Positions 47,152 through 58,390 of a DNA stretch of 60,000 nucleotides are shown one piece after another. Position numbers and translations under genes: made by a program. How positions within the stretch are numbered: position 1 is the first letter of the stretch; each line of letters opens with the position of its first letter. The notes below the pieces were generated by a model. The model was not told where the DNA came from. It saw only the letters and a program-made list of their open reading frames with translations, and ran no database searches. This stretch comes from Bolinopsis microptera (taxonomy: Eukaryota; Ctenophora; Tentaculata; Lobata; Bolinopsidae): the NCBI RefSeq assembly GCF_026151205.1, contig NC_087079.1, forward strand, positions 9,168,635 through 9,228,634, written 5' to 3'.

Positions 47152-50100
47152 TCAGACACGTTGTGACCTTCTTAGACCTGGAATATTATGTAATAAGAAA
47201 CTGGGCCACGTGTCATCGTCATTTTCACTCTGCAGGTTCAAGAGCATGCGTTTTGTAGCCGATTTAAAAAGGTTTATGGAAAAAAGTGTGGGTAGGGTGC
47301 TTACATTTGCATTTACAGCATAAATTGTAGGCTATCCATTATCGGTATAAAATTTTGTATCTAGATAAACAGATAAAGATTTAGGTTTTATCTAGATAAA
47401 ACCGATAAAACCGATAATTTTTTGCTGAAGGCCAAAGCCAAAATGTTTTCCAAATTTCACAAAAACTAATTGTCGAGCTTTATGACTGTTTTACCAGTAA
47501 TCTTGGTAAAGTACCACTTCCTTTCTTTTGAAAATACTAGAGCATCAGTTTTCTTCTCCGGGGAACAGTTGTGCACCAATTCTCTTTAAAATACTAGAGC
47601 ATCAGTTTTCTTATCCTAAGAACAGGGGTGAACATTCTCCAGAAAACAGTATAGCGCTAGTTTCTTTCTCCTGAGAACAGTAACGCACTATTTCTCTTCA
47701 AAACAGTAGACCAACGGTTTCCTTATCCTGAGAACAGTAGTGTACTACCAGTTCTCTTCAAAACAGTAAAGCATTTAAAGTGATTCAGTGAACCGTTTCC
47801 TTATCCTGTGGATAGCTTGGAGCAACAGATTCCTTCTCTTGAAGACAATGTTTCACCCCCAGAACACTTCCGGAATTCAATTGAGTGCCCTGCCGGTATT
47901 TTTGACTTCTGTTAACAGTACCATGCTTGTGCCCGTCTCCAGAATGGTTGTAAGGTAAAACGCCAGCACCCTCTAGAGAACAATGTCAGTAACCTTCTCT
48001 GGATTTCTGCAGTTCATACAGTTCTACAGGTATACAAATGTAAATAAACCTCTTAAGCTCACATCCAAGTAAACTACCCCTTCTATCATACTAGAAGACA
48101 TTTGGGACTGTTTCTTGGATAACTTGGGAACAGAGAGAGGCAAAACTACTAATATTTCTTTAAAATTTCACTGTATTGTGGTAGTATTTTCGGTAATTTC
48201 TAGTGAATTTTTATACCGATAAAAATATATTTTATCTAGATAAACAGATAACTTTTTTTAACGAATTATCGGAGATAATTATCGGTTACGATTATCGGAG
48301 TGGATAGCCTAATAAATTGAGAGTAAAGGTCCTTTGAAGAACATCGAAGATCTGAAATGTGTGGTGTTGTACTCGGCTAACCAGGATGCTGCAGTCACGT
48401 GATCTGAGTTTGCAGTGGGTGCATTTTCTGGGATAGTCATACAGATTTGTTGAGGGACTGAGCTGCGGAAATTTTTGATTCGGTGCATGAGAATTAGTGT
48501 GTTTTTTACAATAACACTGTGCACCGTGAGTATACCATTGTTATTGAAAAATTGTTTTGTGTGTTCTGGCAGTCGACCGTCTTTGTAAAAGTAATTAATG
48601 TGACCTGGCATTACTGCCCTGATACCCTGTTTTTGTCGTGAGAAGAGTGATTCAATGTGATTTTTTGCTGCAAACCCCCATACAATTGAACAGAAGTTTA
48701 AATGCGATTGAACAAAACTTTGATATATCTGTAGCCTTATTTGAATCGATAGGTGACGTTTTATTTTATACATAATTCCTACATACCGCATCATTTTTGA
48801 TCTAACAGCTGCTATATGCTTAGACCATGTTAGTTTATCATCCATTATAACGCCAAGGAACCGTGCTTCCCTTTTACGTTCTAATTGTGTGTCTGCAATA
48901 TGAATATTTGGAGTATTATCAGTATTTCTAACACCGAAAAGCATATAGCAGGTCTTTTTTAGATTAAGTGCAAGTCCATTACAGTCAACCCAGCGTACAA
49001 ACTCGTGGGAGAATTGGTTGAATTTTTGTATAACATCGTTTGCATTTTTGCCTTTTATAATGATGTTCGCATCATCAGCGTAGAGTATAAACTTTATCAT
49101 ACTGTTGATATTTGGCATATCATTGATGTAGATTAGGAATAACAAAGGTCCCATAATACTGCCCTGTGGAACTCCGTATGTAATAGGTTTAAGAGCTGAT
49201 TTAATACCATTCAAACATACATATTGCTGACGTGTGCTCAGGTAGGATTTAAACCATTGCAAAGCTTGCCCACGGATTCCATAGTGCTGGAGTTTGTCAA
49301 TCAATACATCATGAGACAAAACGTCAAAAGCTTTACTAAAGTCGACTAGGAGTAGTAGAGCAACTTCCTTTTTGGCAAGGGAATTCAGAATCGTGTGTTG
49401 AGCATCTAAAAGAGCATGCTCACAGGATCGGCCTGGCCGGAAGCCATATTGCCCTTCAAAGAGCGAGCCTTTCTTGTCAAGGAAGTCCATTACTCTATTA
49501 TGCATAAGTTTTTCATACAATTTGGAAAAGGTGCACAGCAAAGATATGGGTCGATAGTTAGTGGCGTCGGATTTGCTGCCTCCTTTGTGAATTGGTATAA
49601 CTTTAGCTATTTTGAGAGATGATGGGAAGATACCTTGACTAAATGATGTGTTAATGATTATGGACAAGACTTTACAGAAGGAGGGGCAGTCTTTTACAAT
49701 TTTTAGGGGTTCAATTTTAGTGTCTTGAGTGGATTTATTCTTAAGCTTGCTAATAATTTGTTCAACTTCACTTTCGGTAGTTGGTCTTACGAACATAGAC
49801 TGCGAAGCTGGGCTGCTAAGGTAATGTTTAAAACCCCCTGGATCGAATACAGTACGCGCGCTGATCGCATCTTTGATTTTTGTGGCAATGTTGGAGAAGT
49901 AAGAGTTAAAGTGCTCAGCTACATCACTGTCACTATTTATGATATTTCCGTCGGCGTTTTGGAGTTTAATTTTGTTATGAGATTTAGATTTTCTGCCAAG
50001 TAGAGTGTTGATCAGCTGCCATTGTTTCTTTGAACAATCTTTATACTTATCAAATTGTGTTTTGTAGTATTTGTCTTTTGCCTTATTGACGTGCTTGTCG

Positions 50101-51120
50101 CAGAATGCCTTATGCTTTTTGTAAGCCTTGTAGTTTTCCTCCGTTGGGTCCACTATTTTGGCATGGAATAATTTGTTTTTACGAGCACATGCAATTTCAA
50201 GCCAGGGTAGCATAAAAGGTTTGGGGTCCTGCCTTTCAAATTTGCGGCGCACATGATTGGTTTTCACTGGGTATGCCTCATCATAATGCTGACCGTATAT
50301 TTCAATAAATTTGTTATATTGTTCATCAGCACAATTTTCACGTGTGACTTCCTCCCACATTTCGGATCCAATTAATTCTATAAATTTAAGGTTGTTCGAC
50401 TCGTTAAACATACGTTTTTCAATATTCATTCCATGGTCGACTCTGTGTCGTTTGTTTCTACTCCCTGCAATGTGGCTGTATTGCCCAAGTGAGATAGTAA
50501 CAAGAGTGGCTAGATGATCAGACAGGTCAACAGTAAGAACATTGCAGCTGTGTGTGTGTTGTACGTTATTGCTGTAAACATGATCTATAAGAGTGGCACT
50601 GTGATCAGTGATACGTGTGGGACGTGAGACTAGCTGAAAGAAACCGTATTTAGTCATAGTTTCAATCAAATTTTGACAATGTTTGTCAGTATCATAATGT
50701 GTAAGATCTACATTGAAATCTCCGACTAATATAGTATGTTTTCTCGAGTGCCTTTCCATGCCGTGTAATAGGGAGTCAATGAGTTTGTTAAAATTATCAG
50801 GATTTTTTGATGCTGGTGACCGATATATATTGACGATTATCTTTGTTTTGTTAAAGCCTTTGCAGTTATGGAGTTTTACCAACATGAATTCACCACTCTT
50901 GTCTGTCACATCAAAGTTTTGGGGAAAGAATTTTTCAATATTTTCAGACTCGCATACGCGCGTATTGATATAAATTGCTAAACCCCCACCACGACCAGAA
51001 CTACGTATTGGATCTCGTAACAGTGGTTCATAAAATCCCTCAAGCACTAGGTCATTAATACCACTAGGAAGTTTATCCTGCAAGAGATTAGTCTCGTTAA
51101 AACAAAGGACATCATACTTT
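47152..51120 (-). pseudogene. 5'-truncated CR1/L2-like non-LTR retrotransposon ORF2 (endonuclease + RT), split by a hAT-like element
   Basis: The minus-strand frame is open from about 51120 (after a TGA) to 48312. It contains an EEP-type endonuclease lacking its first block (NETNL, GGGLAIYIN, VGDFNVDL, LSDHLATLV) and a complete RT (NYRPISLLC, FSKAFDVLSH, GVPQGSIMGPLLF, YADD), then a thumb and C-terminal region. The ORF stops at 48309-48311 only because a 984-bp element sits there. Beyond it the same frame continues from 47319 to a stop at 47152-47154, with a tail typical of the group (FKSATKRMLLN, then TWPSFLLHN). The N-terminal truncation and loss of ORF1 indicate an incomplete reverse-transcription copy. 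Apart from the insertion the ORF is intact, so it is young. Confidence 0.85.
47328..48311. mobile_element. Non-autonomous hAT-like element, 984 bp, 8-bp TSD, with internal repeats
   Basis: The ends are TAGGCTATCCA and, inverted, TGGATAGCCTA, with subterminal ATTATCGG and TATCTAGATAAA motifs in both orientations. ATAAATTG flanks both sides (47320-47327 and 48312-48319), an exact 8-bp duplication as made by hAT transposases. The interior (about 47515-47830) is a degenerate tandem array of units near 60 bp that share TTCCTTATCCTGAGAACAG and AATTCTCTTCAAAACAGTA. No transposase ORF is present. It landed in the 3' part of a non-LTR retrotransposon ORF. Confidence 0.9.
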
Positions 51121-51483
51121 TCATCATATCATTTTTAATACTTTCAACACTACTATATAACAAATAATTTGAGGACCCCTAGTGGGAATTAACACCTCAA
51201 TCAAATGTAGCAACCATTACAGGTTGTATGTCGATGTAAATGGTTGTTGCATGATAGTTTATTTAAAGACATCCTAAAGACTATCAGACATCGTTTTTAA
51301 GAGCTGTTAATTCCCATTTATCACCTATCACCCATCTATCACCTAAAGAATATCAGACACCACTCATTCCCATCTTCTGAATTGCTGCAAAGGTACTGTA
51401 ATCAACAACTAAATATCTATAAACAGTAGCATCGGTTTTAGACTCTATCCTGAATTCTTTGCATTATTGTGTTTATTTGAACT

Positions 51484-52515
51484 ATGTCCGGTATCCCAAT
51501 CAGAAATTACAGCCTTCGTGACAGACCTAACAGTGCAAAAGCAAAATGTTCTACCTGTGTATCACTAAGTCTTGAAAACGACAATTTGAGGAGACAAATT
51601 GCTCGTCTAACCAAACTTACCCAAGGCTCAGGCCATGACAAAATTGCGGTTCCATTCTCTTGCGGGGACAATGTTCTTATCTCTGAACATGAATCAGAAA
51701 CTCAAAACTGTGAAGTTAGCAGTGTGACTGAACTTAATAGCAACCCATCTCTTGTGAATTCTTCTGATGTTAACAAACAATCTTCAACCAGTGTTAACGT
51801 TGTGGGTAAGTCCATCAATCCATATCATGATTTGAGTCGAGGTGTATTCAGGTTTGTTGATACTCTCAAGTTGGATATGGAAACACAATACACACAAACG
51901 TTTAACAATAGGACTGTAGCATACTATGGGGATTTCCCATATGCCTACAATGGAGGCTTCCATAACACAAGGCCGTTAAATGACAATCCCTTATTAAAGT
52001 CTATTTTAGAACGTTTACGCTCACAGTTCCCAAGTCTGAAATTTAACAGCGCCATGATCACTAAGTATGAAAATGGCAAGCAAGGAATACCATTCCATTC
52101 AGATGATGAGAGGTCCATATCACCAGGCTCTATGATTTCCACCATATCGTTAGGAGCAACAAGAGTCCTCAGTTTTAGGTCTAAAAGCAAAGTCCACGTT
52201 GCCAATCTTACTCTCTCCCATGGCGACATAATGATTATGACCAGAAAATCTCAGGACAGCTTTGAACACAGCCTTATTCAGGACCATACTGATGACATGA
52301 GAATTAGCATTACTCTGCGCCAGATTGATGGCAGTGCAACCTTGTCTGCTCCACCCGATACCTCAAGTAAGCCTTTCGTTACTGTAAGAGAAACTGAACC
52401 CTCAACCAAAGGGAAATCATCACCCAACAAAATCACTCATAAGAGCACCGTACCCCCTGCTTCAGTCAAAAGCAAATCCCTTGCTGTGTATGTTAGCTCA
52501 AGTTCTCCAAGTTAG
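51484..52515 (+). CDS. Retrotransposon ORF1, AlkB-like 2OG-Fe(II) dioxygenase domain
   Basis: 343 codons. Residues 1-55 include a CSTC pair and a short heptad-like stretch (LENDNLRRQIARLTKL). Residues 60-110 are Ser/Asn-rich and probably disordered. Residues about 120-282 read as an AlkB-family domain: NGGFHNTRPL, then ITKYENGKQGIPFHSDDE with the iron-binding H205-x-D207, ISLGATRVLSFR, LSHGDIMIM, the distal iron ligand H262 in FEHSL, and R273/R279 in MRISITLRQI for 2-oxoglutarate. All expected catalytic positions are present. Family members remove alkyl groups from nucleic-acid bases by oxidation; action on the element's own RNA or cDNA is inference. The frame ends in a Ser-rich stretch where a shift appears to separate it from the SGNH domain. 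Confidence 0.85.
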   Translation: MSGIPIRNYSLRDRPNSAKAKCSTCVSLSLENDNLRRQIARLTKLTQGSGHDKIAVPFSCGDNVLISEHESETQNCEVSSVTELNSNPSLVNSSDVNKQSSTSVNVVGKSINPYHDLSRGVFRFVDTLKLDMETQYTQTFNNRTVAYYGDFPYAYNGGFHNTRPLNDNPLLKSILERLRSQFPSLKFNSAMITKYENGKQGIPFHSDDERSISPGSMISTISLGATRVLSFRSKSKVHVANLTLSHGDIMIMTRKSQDSFEHSLIQDHTDDMRISITLRQIDGSATLSAPPDTSSKPFVTVRETEPSTKGKSSPNKITHKSTVPPASVKSKSLAVYVSSSSPS

Positions 52516-53090
52516 ATGCTACAAAACTATCCTCTGCTCATCAAGAAGCACATGTATTTCACTATCCTGGTGGCATTGCAAACGGTATCAATGAACGCTT
52601 CCACTCAGATGAAAGAAAGAGGTCAATTGATGCAAATAATGTGAAGACCATCGTACTCATGTGTGGAACTAATGATGTGGACTTAATCCTAGAGAGTCCT
52701 CGACACATGAGGAATAGATTATTGTCACCCGATGAGTTCACAGGAAAAGCAAAAGCCCTTGATAACACCAATCGCTCTATTGATAATCTGATCCAGTCAC
52801 TTCACTCGTGGGCTCCAGCTGCAAAAATTAAGATCATAAACATTTTACCAAGAGAAAGTTTTGCTAGAAATAAAGTGATAAATGACATCAATATCTTTTT
52901 ATCTAAGATTCCTTCCAAATACTCGTTTGTTAGCTTTATACCCACAGAGAAGAATTGATTTTTGTTTAGTGATAGATCTGGATTTAGGAAATCATCTTGT
53001 TTTAGTAGATTTGGGGAAGACAATGTGCATCTAAACAGCGATGGTATCTTTAAACTAGCAAAGCACATCAAGTACCATGCTCACCATTGA
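52516..53090 (+). pseudogene. Retrotransposon ORF1, SGNH/GDSL esterase domain (frameshifted, one stop)
   Basis: In a frame shifted by one from the AlkB frame the sequence reads KLDATKLSSAHQEAHVFHYPGG, then IVLMCGTNDVDL (block III, GTND), IKIINILPRES (block IV) and, after one in-frame TGA at 52956-52958, EDNVHLNSDG with the catalytic D-x-V-H. The nucleophile block (GDS) would fall at the frame break (about 52495-52515), where the sequence is VSSSSPS. The simplest reading is one ancestral AlkB-SGNH ORF1 broken by one indel and one nonsense change. Esterase domains in CR1/L2-type ORF1 are established; their substrate is unknown. Confidence 0.75.
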
Positions 53091-53225
53091 AACCGACATG
53101 ACATTTCCACCTGAATATTTATTTTGATTTCAAGTTTAATACTTTTCTATTGAAAATATTTACAGGCGGATAATTTTCACCTGATTTTAGTTTAATCAGA
53201 CACAACGACTAACACGTTTTGTGAA

Positions 53226-54164
53226 ATGACAAATATTCACAACTCAGCTGACAAATTTCATAACCTTTGCATTGGTCACTGTAACATTCAAGGTGGTCTC
53301 CTAAATTTAGCTAAAAGTAATGAACTTACTCAACTCATTCGAGATCATAAGCTAGACATACTTTCCCTAAATGAGATGAATCTTAATGATACTATTGACA
53401 CAGACACCATAAATATTCCTTCCTCCTTCAACATTATGCGATGCGACAGGCCAAACAGTTCTAGGGGTGGTTGTGGCTTAATGATAAACAAAAAACTAGC
53501 TTACACAGAATTAGTTATGGATAGTAAGCTTGAGAACATTGAAGCATTATGGGTGAAGCTTAAGAATAGCAAGATCAATGTTTGCTGCTTCTATCGCTCT
53601 GGAAATTATTGCAGTGTTGATAACTTTATTGAGTACATTCATTTTTGCATGAAAAAATTGAACGGGAAAAAGGTTATCTGGATTGGGGATATAAACATTG
53701 ACCAGAATAATATCTCATCCACCCAGTACAAAAAATTAGATATGACCTTGAGATGTTACAATCTAGTTCAAACCATTCAAGGGATAACTAGAGTTGCTAA
53801 ACGTGGAGACAATTTTACCCAGACTACTATTGATGTAATATTCACTAACTGTTATGCAGATTTTGTTCAATCTTCTGTTCTTGACGAACGTATTGGGGAT
53901 CATCAAGCTATTATGTGTGAGATAGATTGTAAAGTACCTATAGCTCCTAAATTTGAAAAGGTTGAAATTAGAAATCATTGTAAACGTAATGTTAAACAAT
54001 TCTTAGACTATCTAGATACCTGTTCTGATTACAGTCCACTATTGGAAAGTACAGATGTTGAAGCTATCACTGCTGGCCTTTGTCATCATATTGAACAGGC
54101 ATATGCAACCTTCTTCCCTTGCAAGACCATAGAAAGGCATGAAAAGTTCATAAATCATACATAA
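53226..54164 (+). CDS. Retrotransposon ORF2 N-terminus, APE/EEP endonuclease
   Basis: 312 codons with the endonuclease blocks in order: GHCNIQGGLLN (catalytic Asn), LSLNEMNLND (metal-binding Glu), SSRGGCGLMINKK, VCCFYRSGNY, WIGDINIDQNN (Asp/Asn), TTIDVIFTN and RIGDHQAIMCEI (Asp-His). All catalytic positions are present. This enzyme nicks target DNA to prime reverse transcription. The start ATG follows a 135-base gap after ORF1. The frame ends early, at 54162-54164, by a shift relative to the linker that follows. Confidence 0.85.
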   Translation: MTNIHNSADKFHNLCIGHCNIQGGLLNLAKSNELTQLIRDHKLDILSLNEMNLNDTIDTDTINIPSSFNIMRCDRPNSSRGGCGLMINKKLAYTELVMDSKLENIEALWVKLKNSKINVCCFYRSGNYCSVDNFIEYIHFCMKKLNGKKVIWIGDINIDQNNISSTQYKKLDMTLRCYNLVQTIQGITRVAKRGDNFTQTTIDVIFTNCYADFVQSSVLDERIGDHQAIMCEIDCKVPIAPKFEKVEIRNHCKRNVKQFLDYLDTCSDYSPLLESTDVEAITAGLCHHIEQAYATFFPCKTIERHEKFINHT

Positions 54165-54375
54165 ACCTTCTACTGAACTTTTAAATGCCATTAATCATAC
54201 ACATTTTCTTCTAAAGAAATTCCGTAAAAAGAAGGATAAGAGAGACAATGGAAATTGCAATAAATGTGGTATATGTAGCAAATGTATAAAGTGTAATGAG
54301 GCCTGGGATTGCTACAAGATTCAGAGAAATATTAGAAATAAATTAGCTAAAACTTGCAAAAAGGCTAACATGTAA
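54165..54375 (+). pseudogene. Cys-rich linker between endonuclease and RT
   Basis: In a frame shifted from the endonuclease frame the sequence continues KPSTELLNAINHTHFLLKKF, then a Lys-rich patch, then NCNKCGICSKCIKCNEAWDC and YKIQRNIRNKLAKTCKKAN, and hits a stop at the next shift. Five closely spaced cysteines, then a sixth, in C-x2-C-x2-C-x2-C form suggest a zinc-binding or nucleic-acid-binding insert. I see no matching cluster at this place in the minus-strand element. Confidence 0.6.
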
Positions 54376-57300
54376 TCGATGATCCACAAGTTAAAAGTGC
54401 CAAGAATGATCTTAAAGGGGTATGGAAAACTATCAAACTGGCATCAATATCAAATATGATCCCTGGTACAACTAATTGTCAAACTATCAATGAGAATGAT
54501 CCTGAGCTATTTAACTTTCATTTTGCAAATGTTGGATCAAGATTACAAAATCAGGCCCCCAATATTGAAAGAGTTAGTTTTACTGATTTTTTACCTCCTA
54601 GAACTTCTAACATCTCATTTGATAGATTCCAAGAAATAAATGAAACTGATATCCTAATGTATGTCGAAACGCTCAAGAATGACAAGGCCTCATATGACGA
54701 TGTGCCTCTATTTTTACTTTAAAAGCAAGCTGTACCACACATAGTTGAGCCACTGACCCATATTGTCAATTTGAGCCTTAATACAGGTGACGTGTTGTAC
54801 CAACCCTTTGTAAAAAAGCTAGAGTAACTCCCATCCATAAGGCAGGAATGAAAGATGATCCTAATAATTACAGGCCAATATCCATCCTTCCACTTGTAGG
54901 AAAACTTATAGAATACTTTGTCGGCAAGCAACTCACTGATTACATGGAAGAGAACAAACTTTTCATCCGGCATCAATATGGCTTTCGGAAAAATCACTCC
55001 ACAACTTATTTGATGTACGATCTGATGGATGAAATATATATGAGTAAATCTAAGTCTTATAAACCAGGAATCATCTTTCTTGATCTTAAGAAGGCCTTTG
55101 ACGTGACAGTGAATCATGAAATATTGCTTCAAAAATTGGCATATTATGGAATTGGTGGCATTGCTTTAACCTGGTTTAAGAACTTCTTATCTTGTAGATA
55201 TCAATGCACTAGGATCAATGGCAAACTAAGTTCATTTTTAGAAGTTCTGAGTGGTGTACCACAAGGAAGCATCATTGGGCCTATATTATTTAGTATCTTA
55301 ATAAATGACATCATTTATGCCTGTAACCTATTTAAGCCCTTTCTATTTGCAGATGATGGTGCACTATTCTTTGATCAAACCTGTAGAAGCACATTTATAA
55401 ACATGAAAATAGAACTTATGACAATCTTTAAATGGCTCAGTGTAAATAAATTATCACTCAATGAAAAGAAGACTGAATTCCTATTGTTTGATTCTGTTGA
55501 TCAACATGATGAATTAACCATTGAATGTAATGAGGTAACTTTCACAATCAAGGAGTGCAAAGAGACAAAATATCTTGGCCTCATTCTAGATAGTAAATTA
55601 AACTTCAAAAGCCATGTAGATTATATTATTAGGAAGGTCATGAAGAGAATTGGTGCCATGTATAGAAGTAAAGCACTGCTGCCCATTAAATATAGGAAAA
55701 TGTTTGCCAATGCACTCATGTTGCCACAATTCGATTATTTAGACACAATCTATTGTAGAGCTGGCAAGACAAAACTTGCTGAACTTGACACTCTGTACAA
55801 AAAGGTAGCCAAAATTGTTGGAACCCTGTTCTTGGGTTAATTAAATAACAAATAATACTCAATTATTATAAATACAAATTAGATGAATAAAGAGGTTATA
55901 CAAATAAATGGTGTTTCAAATGTAACCTTGTTACTCTATGTACTCACCCTCAAATAGTGAATGAGTGATTGAAATGTGATTGGTGTGACTCAGCTACTCA
56001 CACTGCTATAACAAATACACAAATCAATACTAAACTAAATAATGTCTTTTTACTATTAGATTAAACTACTATTAAATTAAAACTACTACTCCTGATGATG
56101 ATGTTCTTCTTACTATATGAGGTACTTCTGAATGATGAGGACTTCAACTAAACTGGAACTGATAACTATAATAAAAACCCTGGGGGAAAACTACCGTGAG
56201 TAAAGTGAAAGGTAATCCACGTGAAACTATAAATGAAAGTGAAAGAGGAAGCGGGAACTCCTAGACTAAACTACTAAACTATAACTATAAACTACTTACC
56301 ACTCTTTCCACGTCACAGAACACAGATAGTATCTGTCGACTGGAATCTGTGGGATCACTAAAACAACGTCACTCCTCTCCCTTCTGCTACGCTAGAGTCT
56401 GGAGTCGACAACGTCACTCCTCTCCCTTCTGCTACGCTAGAGTCTGGAGTCAACTTAACACTGGACACTCCTCTCTCTTCTGTTACTTCAACTAGAGTCT
56501 GGAGTCGAGCCTTGTCTGCCTTCTGGAGTCCCTTTACCCCAACACTGTATATACAATCACTGGAACTAAACCTTTGCTAAAGTGAGATACAGGGTTAGTA
56601 ATATGAAGTACAAAAACAAGCTACAAATAGAATTAAGATTCTAACATTCCCCCTACTTTAAAAAAGAAAAAGTACTTACTAATAATTTAACTCATGACTT
56701 TTACAAACTTAAAGTCATAACTCCCTATACTTTCTTTGTTAAAAAATACTATCCGACTATCCGAGTTAAAATTAGGAAATAAACTCTAGCAAAAACCGTA
56801 GAGCTAAGAATATTCTAATCTGTCTTTTCTCAAAAATTGTCTTTTCTCTAATCCCCACACGCAACACAAAAACGTGTCGTGCGCGCTAAACGAAAAAGAT
56901 ACTTTCTATGAGTTTGAGCTACAAATGCGCGGCTCAAACAAAGGCAAATCTAATACGTGTCATGTCCACTGTCATAAAAGCAGATAACTAAAAAAGCAGT
57001 TAACGATTATTCCATATTCGGCGAGTCACGTGGTACAAGTGGATTAAATCTCTGTTAACGCGGGAAAAACATCCGCTGTAAAACAGGCTAGTGGCTAAAA
57101 TGACTGCCTTCCACGCTGAGCGTGAGATCTGAGAGATATAATACTTGTACAAAACGTCCGATAGAATTAATACAGTCTAACTATTAGCTAATAACTATCA
57201 AAGTTCTTAATACGAAAATCTCTTTTCTATGAACGGAATTGAAACATCGTTCTAAGACTGACAGGTGCACAAAAAATACCCGTCCAACACTGTAATCAAG

Positions 57301-58390
57301 TGTGATCTTTAGAGATTTCTGTATCGAGTTATCTTAATGACAGAAAAACTGCGTACTAAAACTAAATAATGTCTTTTTACTATTAGATTAAACTACTATT
57401 AAATTAAAACTACTACTCCTGATGATGATGTTCTTCTTACTATATGAGGTACTTCTGAATGATGAGGACTTCAACTAAACTGGAACTGATAACTATAATA
57501 AAAACCCTGGGGGAAAACTACCGTGAGTAAAGTGAAAGGTAATCCACGTGAAACTATAAATGAAAGTGAAAGAGGAAGCGGGAACTCCTAGACTAAACTA
57601 CTAAACTATAACTATAAACTACTTACCACTCTTTCCACGTCACAGAACACAGATAGTATCTGTCGACTGGAATCTGTGGGATCACTAAAACAACGTCACT
57701 CCTCTCCCTTCTGCTACGCTAGAGTCTGGAGTCGACAACGTCACTCCTCTCCCTTCTGCTACGCTAGAGTCTGGAGTCAACTTAACACTGGACACTCCTC
57801 TCTCTTCTGTTACTTCAACTAGAGTCTGGAGTCGAGCCTTGTCTGCCTTCTGGAGTCCCTTTACCCCAACACTGTATATACAATCACTGGAACTAAACCT
57901 TTGCTAAAGTGAGATACAGGGTTAGTAATATGAAGTACAAAAACAAGCTACAAATAGAATTAAGATTCTAACAAAAATAGCTCTCAACGTTCCACAAACA
58001 GAGAGCAGCCTTAATGTCTATAGAGACATGAAATGGTTACCACTCCATCTTAGACGACAACTCCATCTGTCAAATTATATGTTTAGAATCATCCATGACA
58101 ATTGTCCTACAAACTTTATGAACAAATTTAGTTACATATCAGGAGGTAGTAGGAGCGGCGAAAGCTGCAACCTATATGTTAATAGATCAACATCACATAA
58201 AAACTTTCAATACTTGGGGGCAAAATGTTGGAATAATGTTCCAACAGATCTACGAAATCTGCCCGATGTTAAAAGCTTTAGTGATTCGTATAAGAAACAG
58301 CTACTCTCATCTATAACAACAGACCCTAATTATACCGTCGACAGTTCATATGACAAATTTTACACTGCAATCATAGTCGACGATAACTAA
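54376..58390 (+). pseudogene. Retrotransposon ORF2, reverse transcriptase, interrupted
   Basis: The RT region is open in pieces: 54456-54722 (pre-finger region), a TAA at 54720-54722, one more frameshift near 54820, then 54848-55810 with NYRPISILP, DLKKAFDV, LSGVPQGSIIGPILF and FADD (a Phe variant of YADD), followed by the LTR insertion. The frame resumes at 57979 (ALNVPQ, MKWLPLHLRRQLHL, CWNNVPTDLRNL) to a stop at 58388-58390. At least two shifts and one stop precede the insertion, so the copy was probably already defective or decayed afterwards. Confidence 0.8.
55816..57973 (-). mobile_element. LTR retrotransposon derivative, 2,158 bp, internally deleted, 5-bp TSD
   Basis: Read on the minus strand the element begins TGTTAGAATC (57973) and ends CCAACA (55816), with TSD AAAAT at 55811-55815 and 57974-57978. 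The complete LTR is the left copy, 55816-56646 (831 bp). The right copy, 57359-57973 (615 bp), matches it with constant offset 1,327 and no difference noticed, but lacks the last 216 bp (minus sense) and the primer-binding site. A polypurine tract TAAAGTAGGGGGAA (plus 56647-56660) directly precedes the 3' LTR. The 712-bp interior has no gag-pol coding. Superfamily undetermined. Confidence 0.85.
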
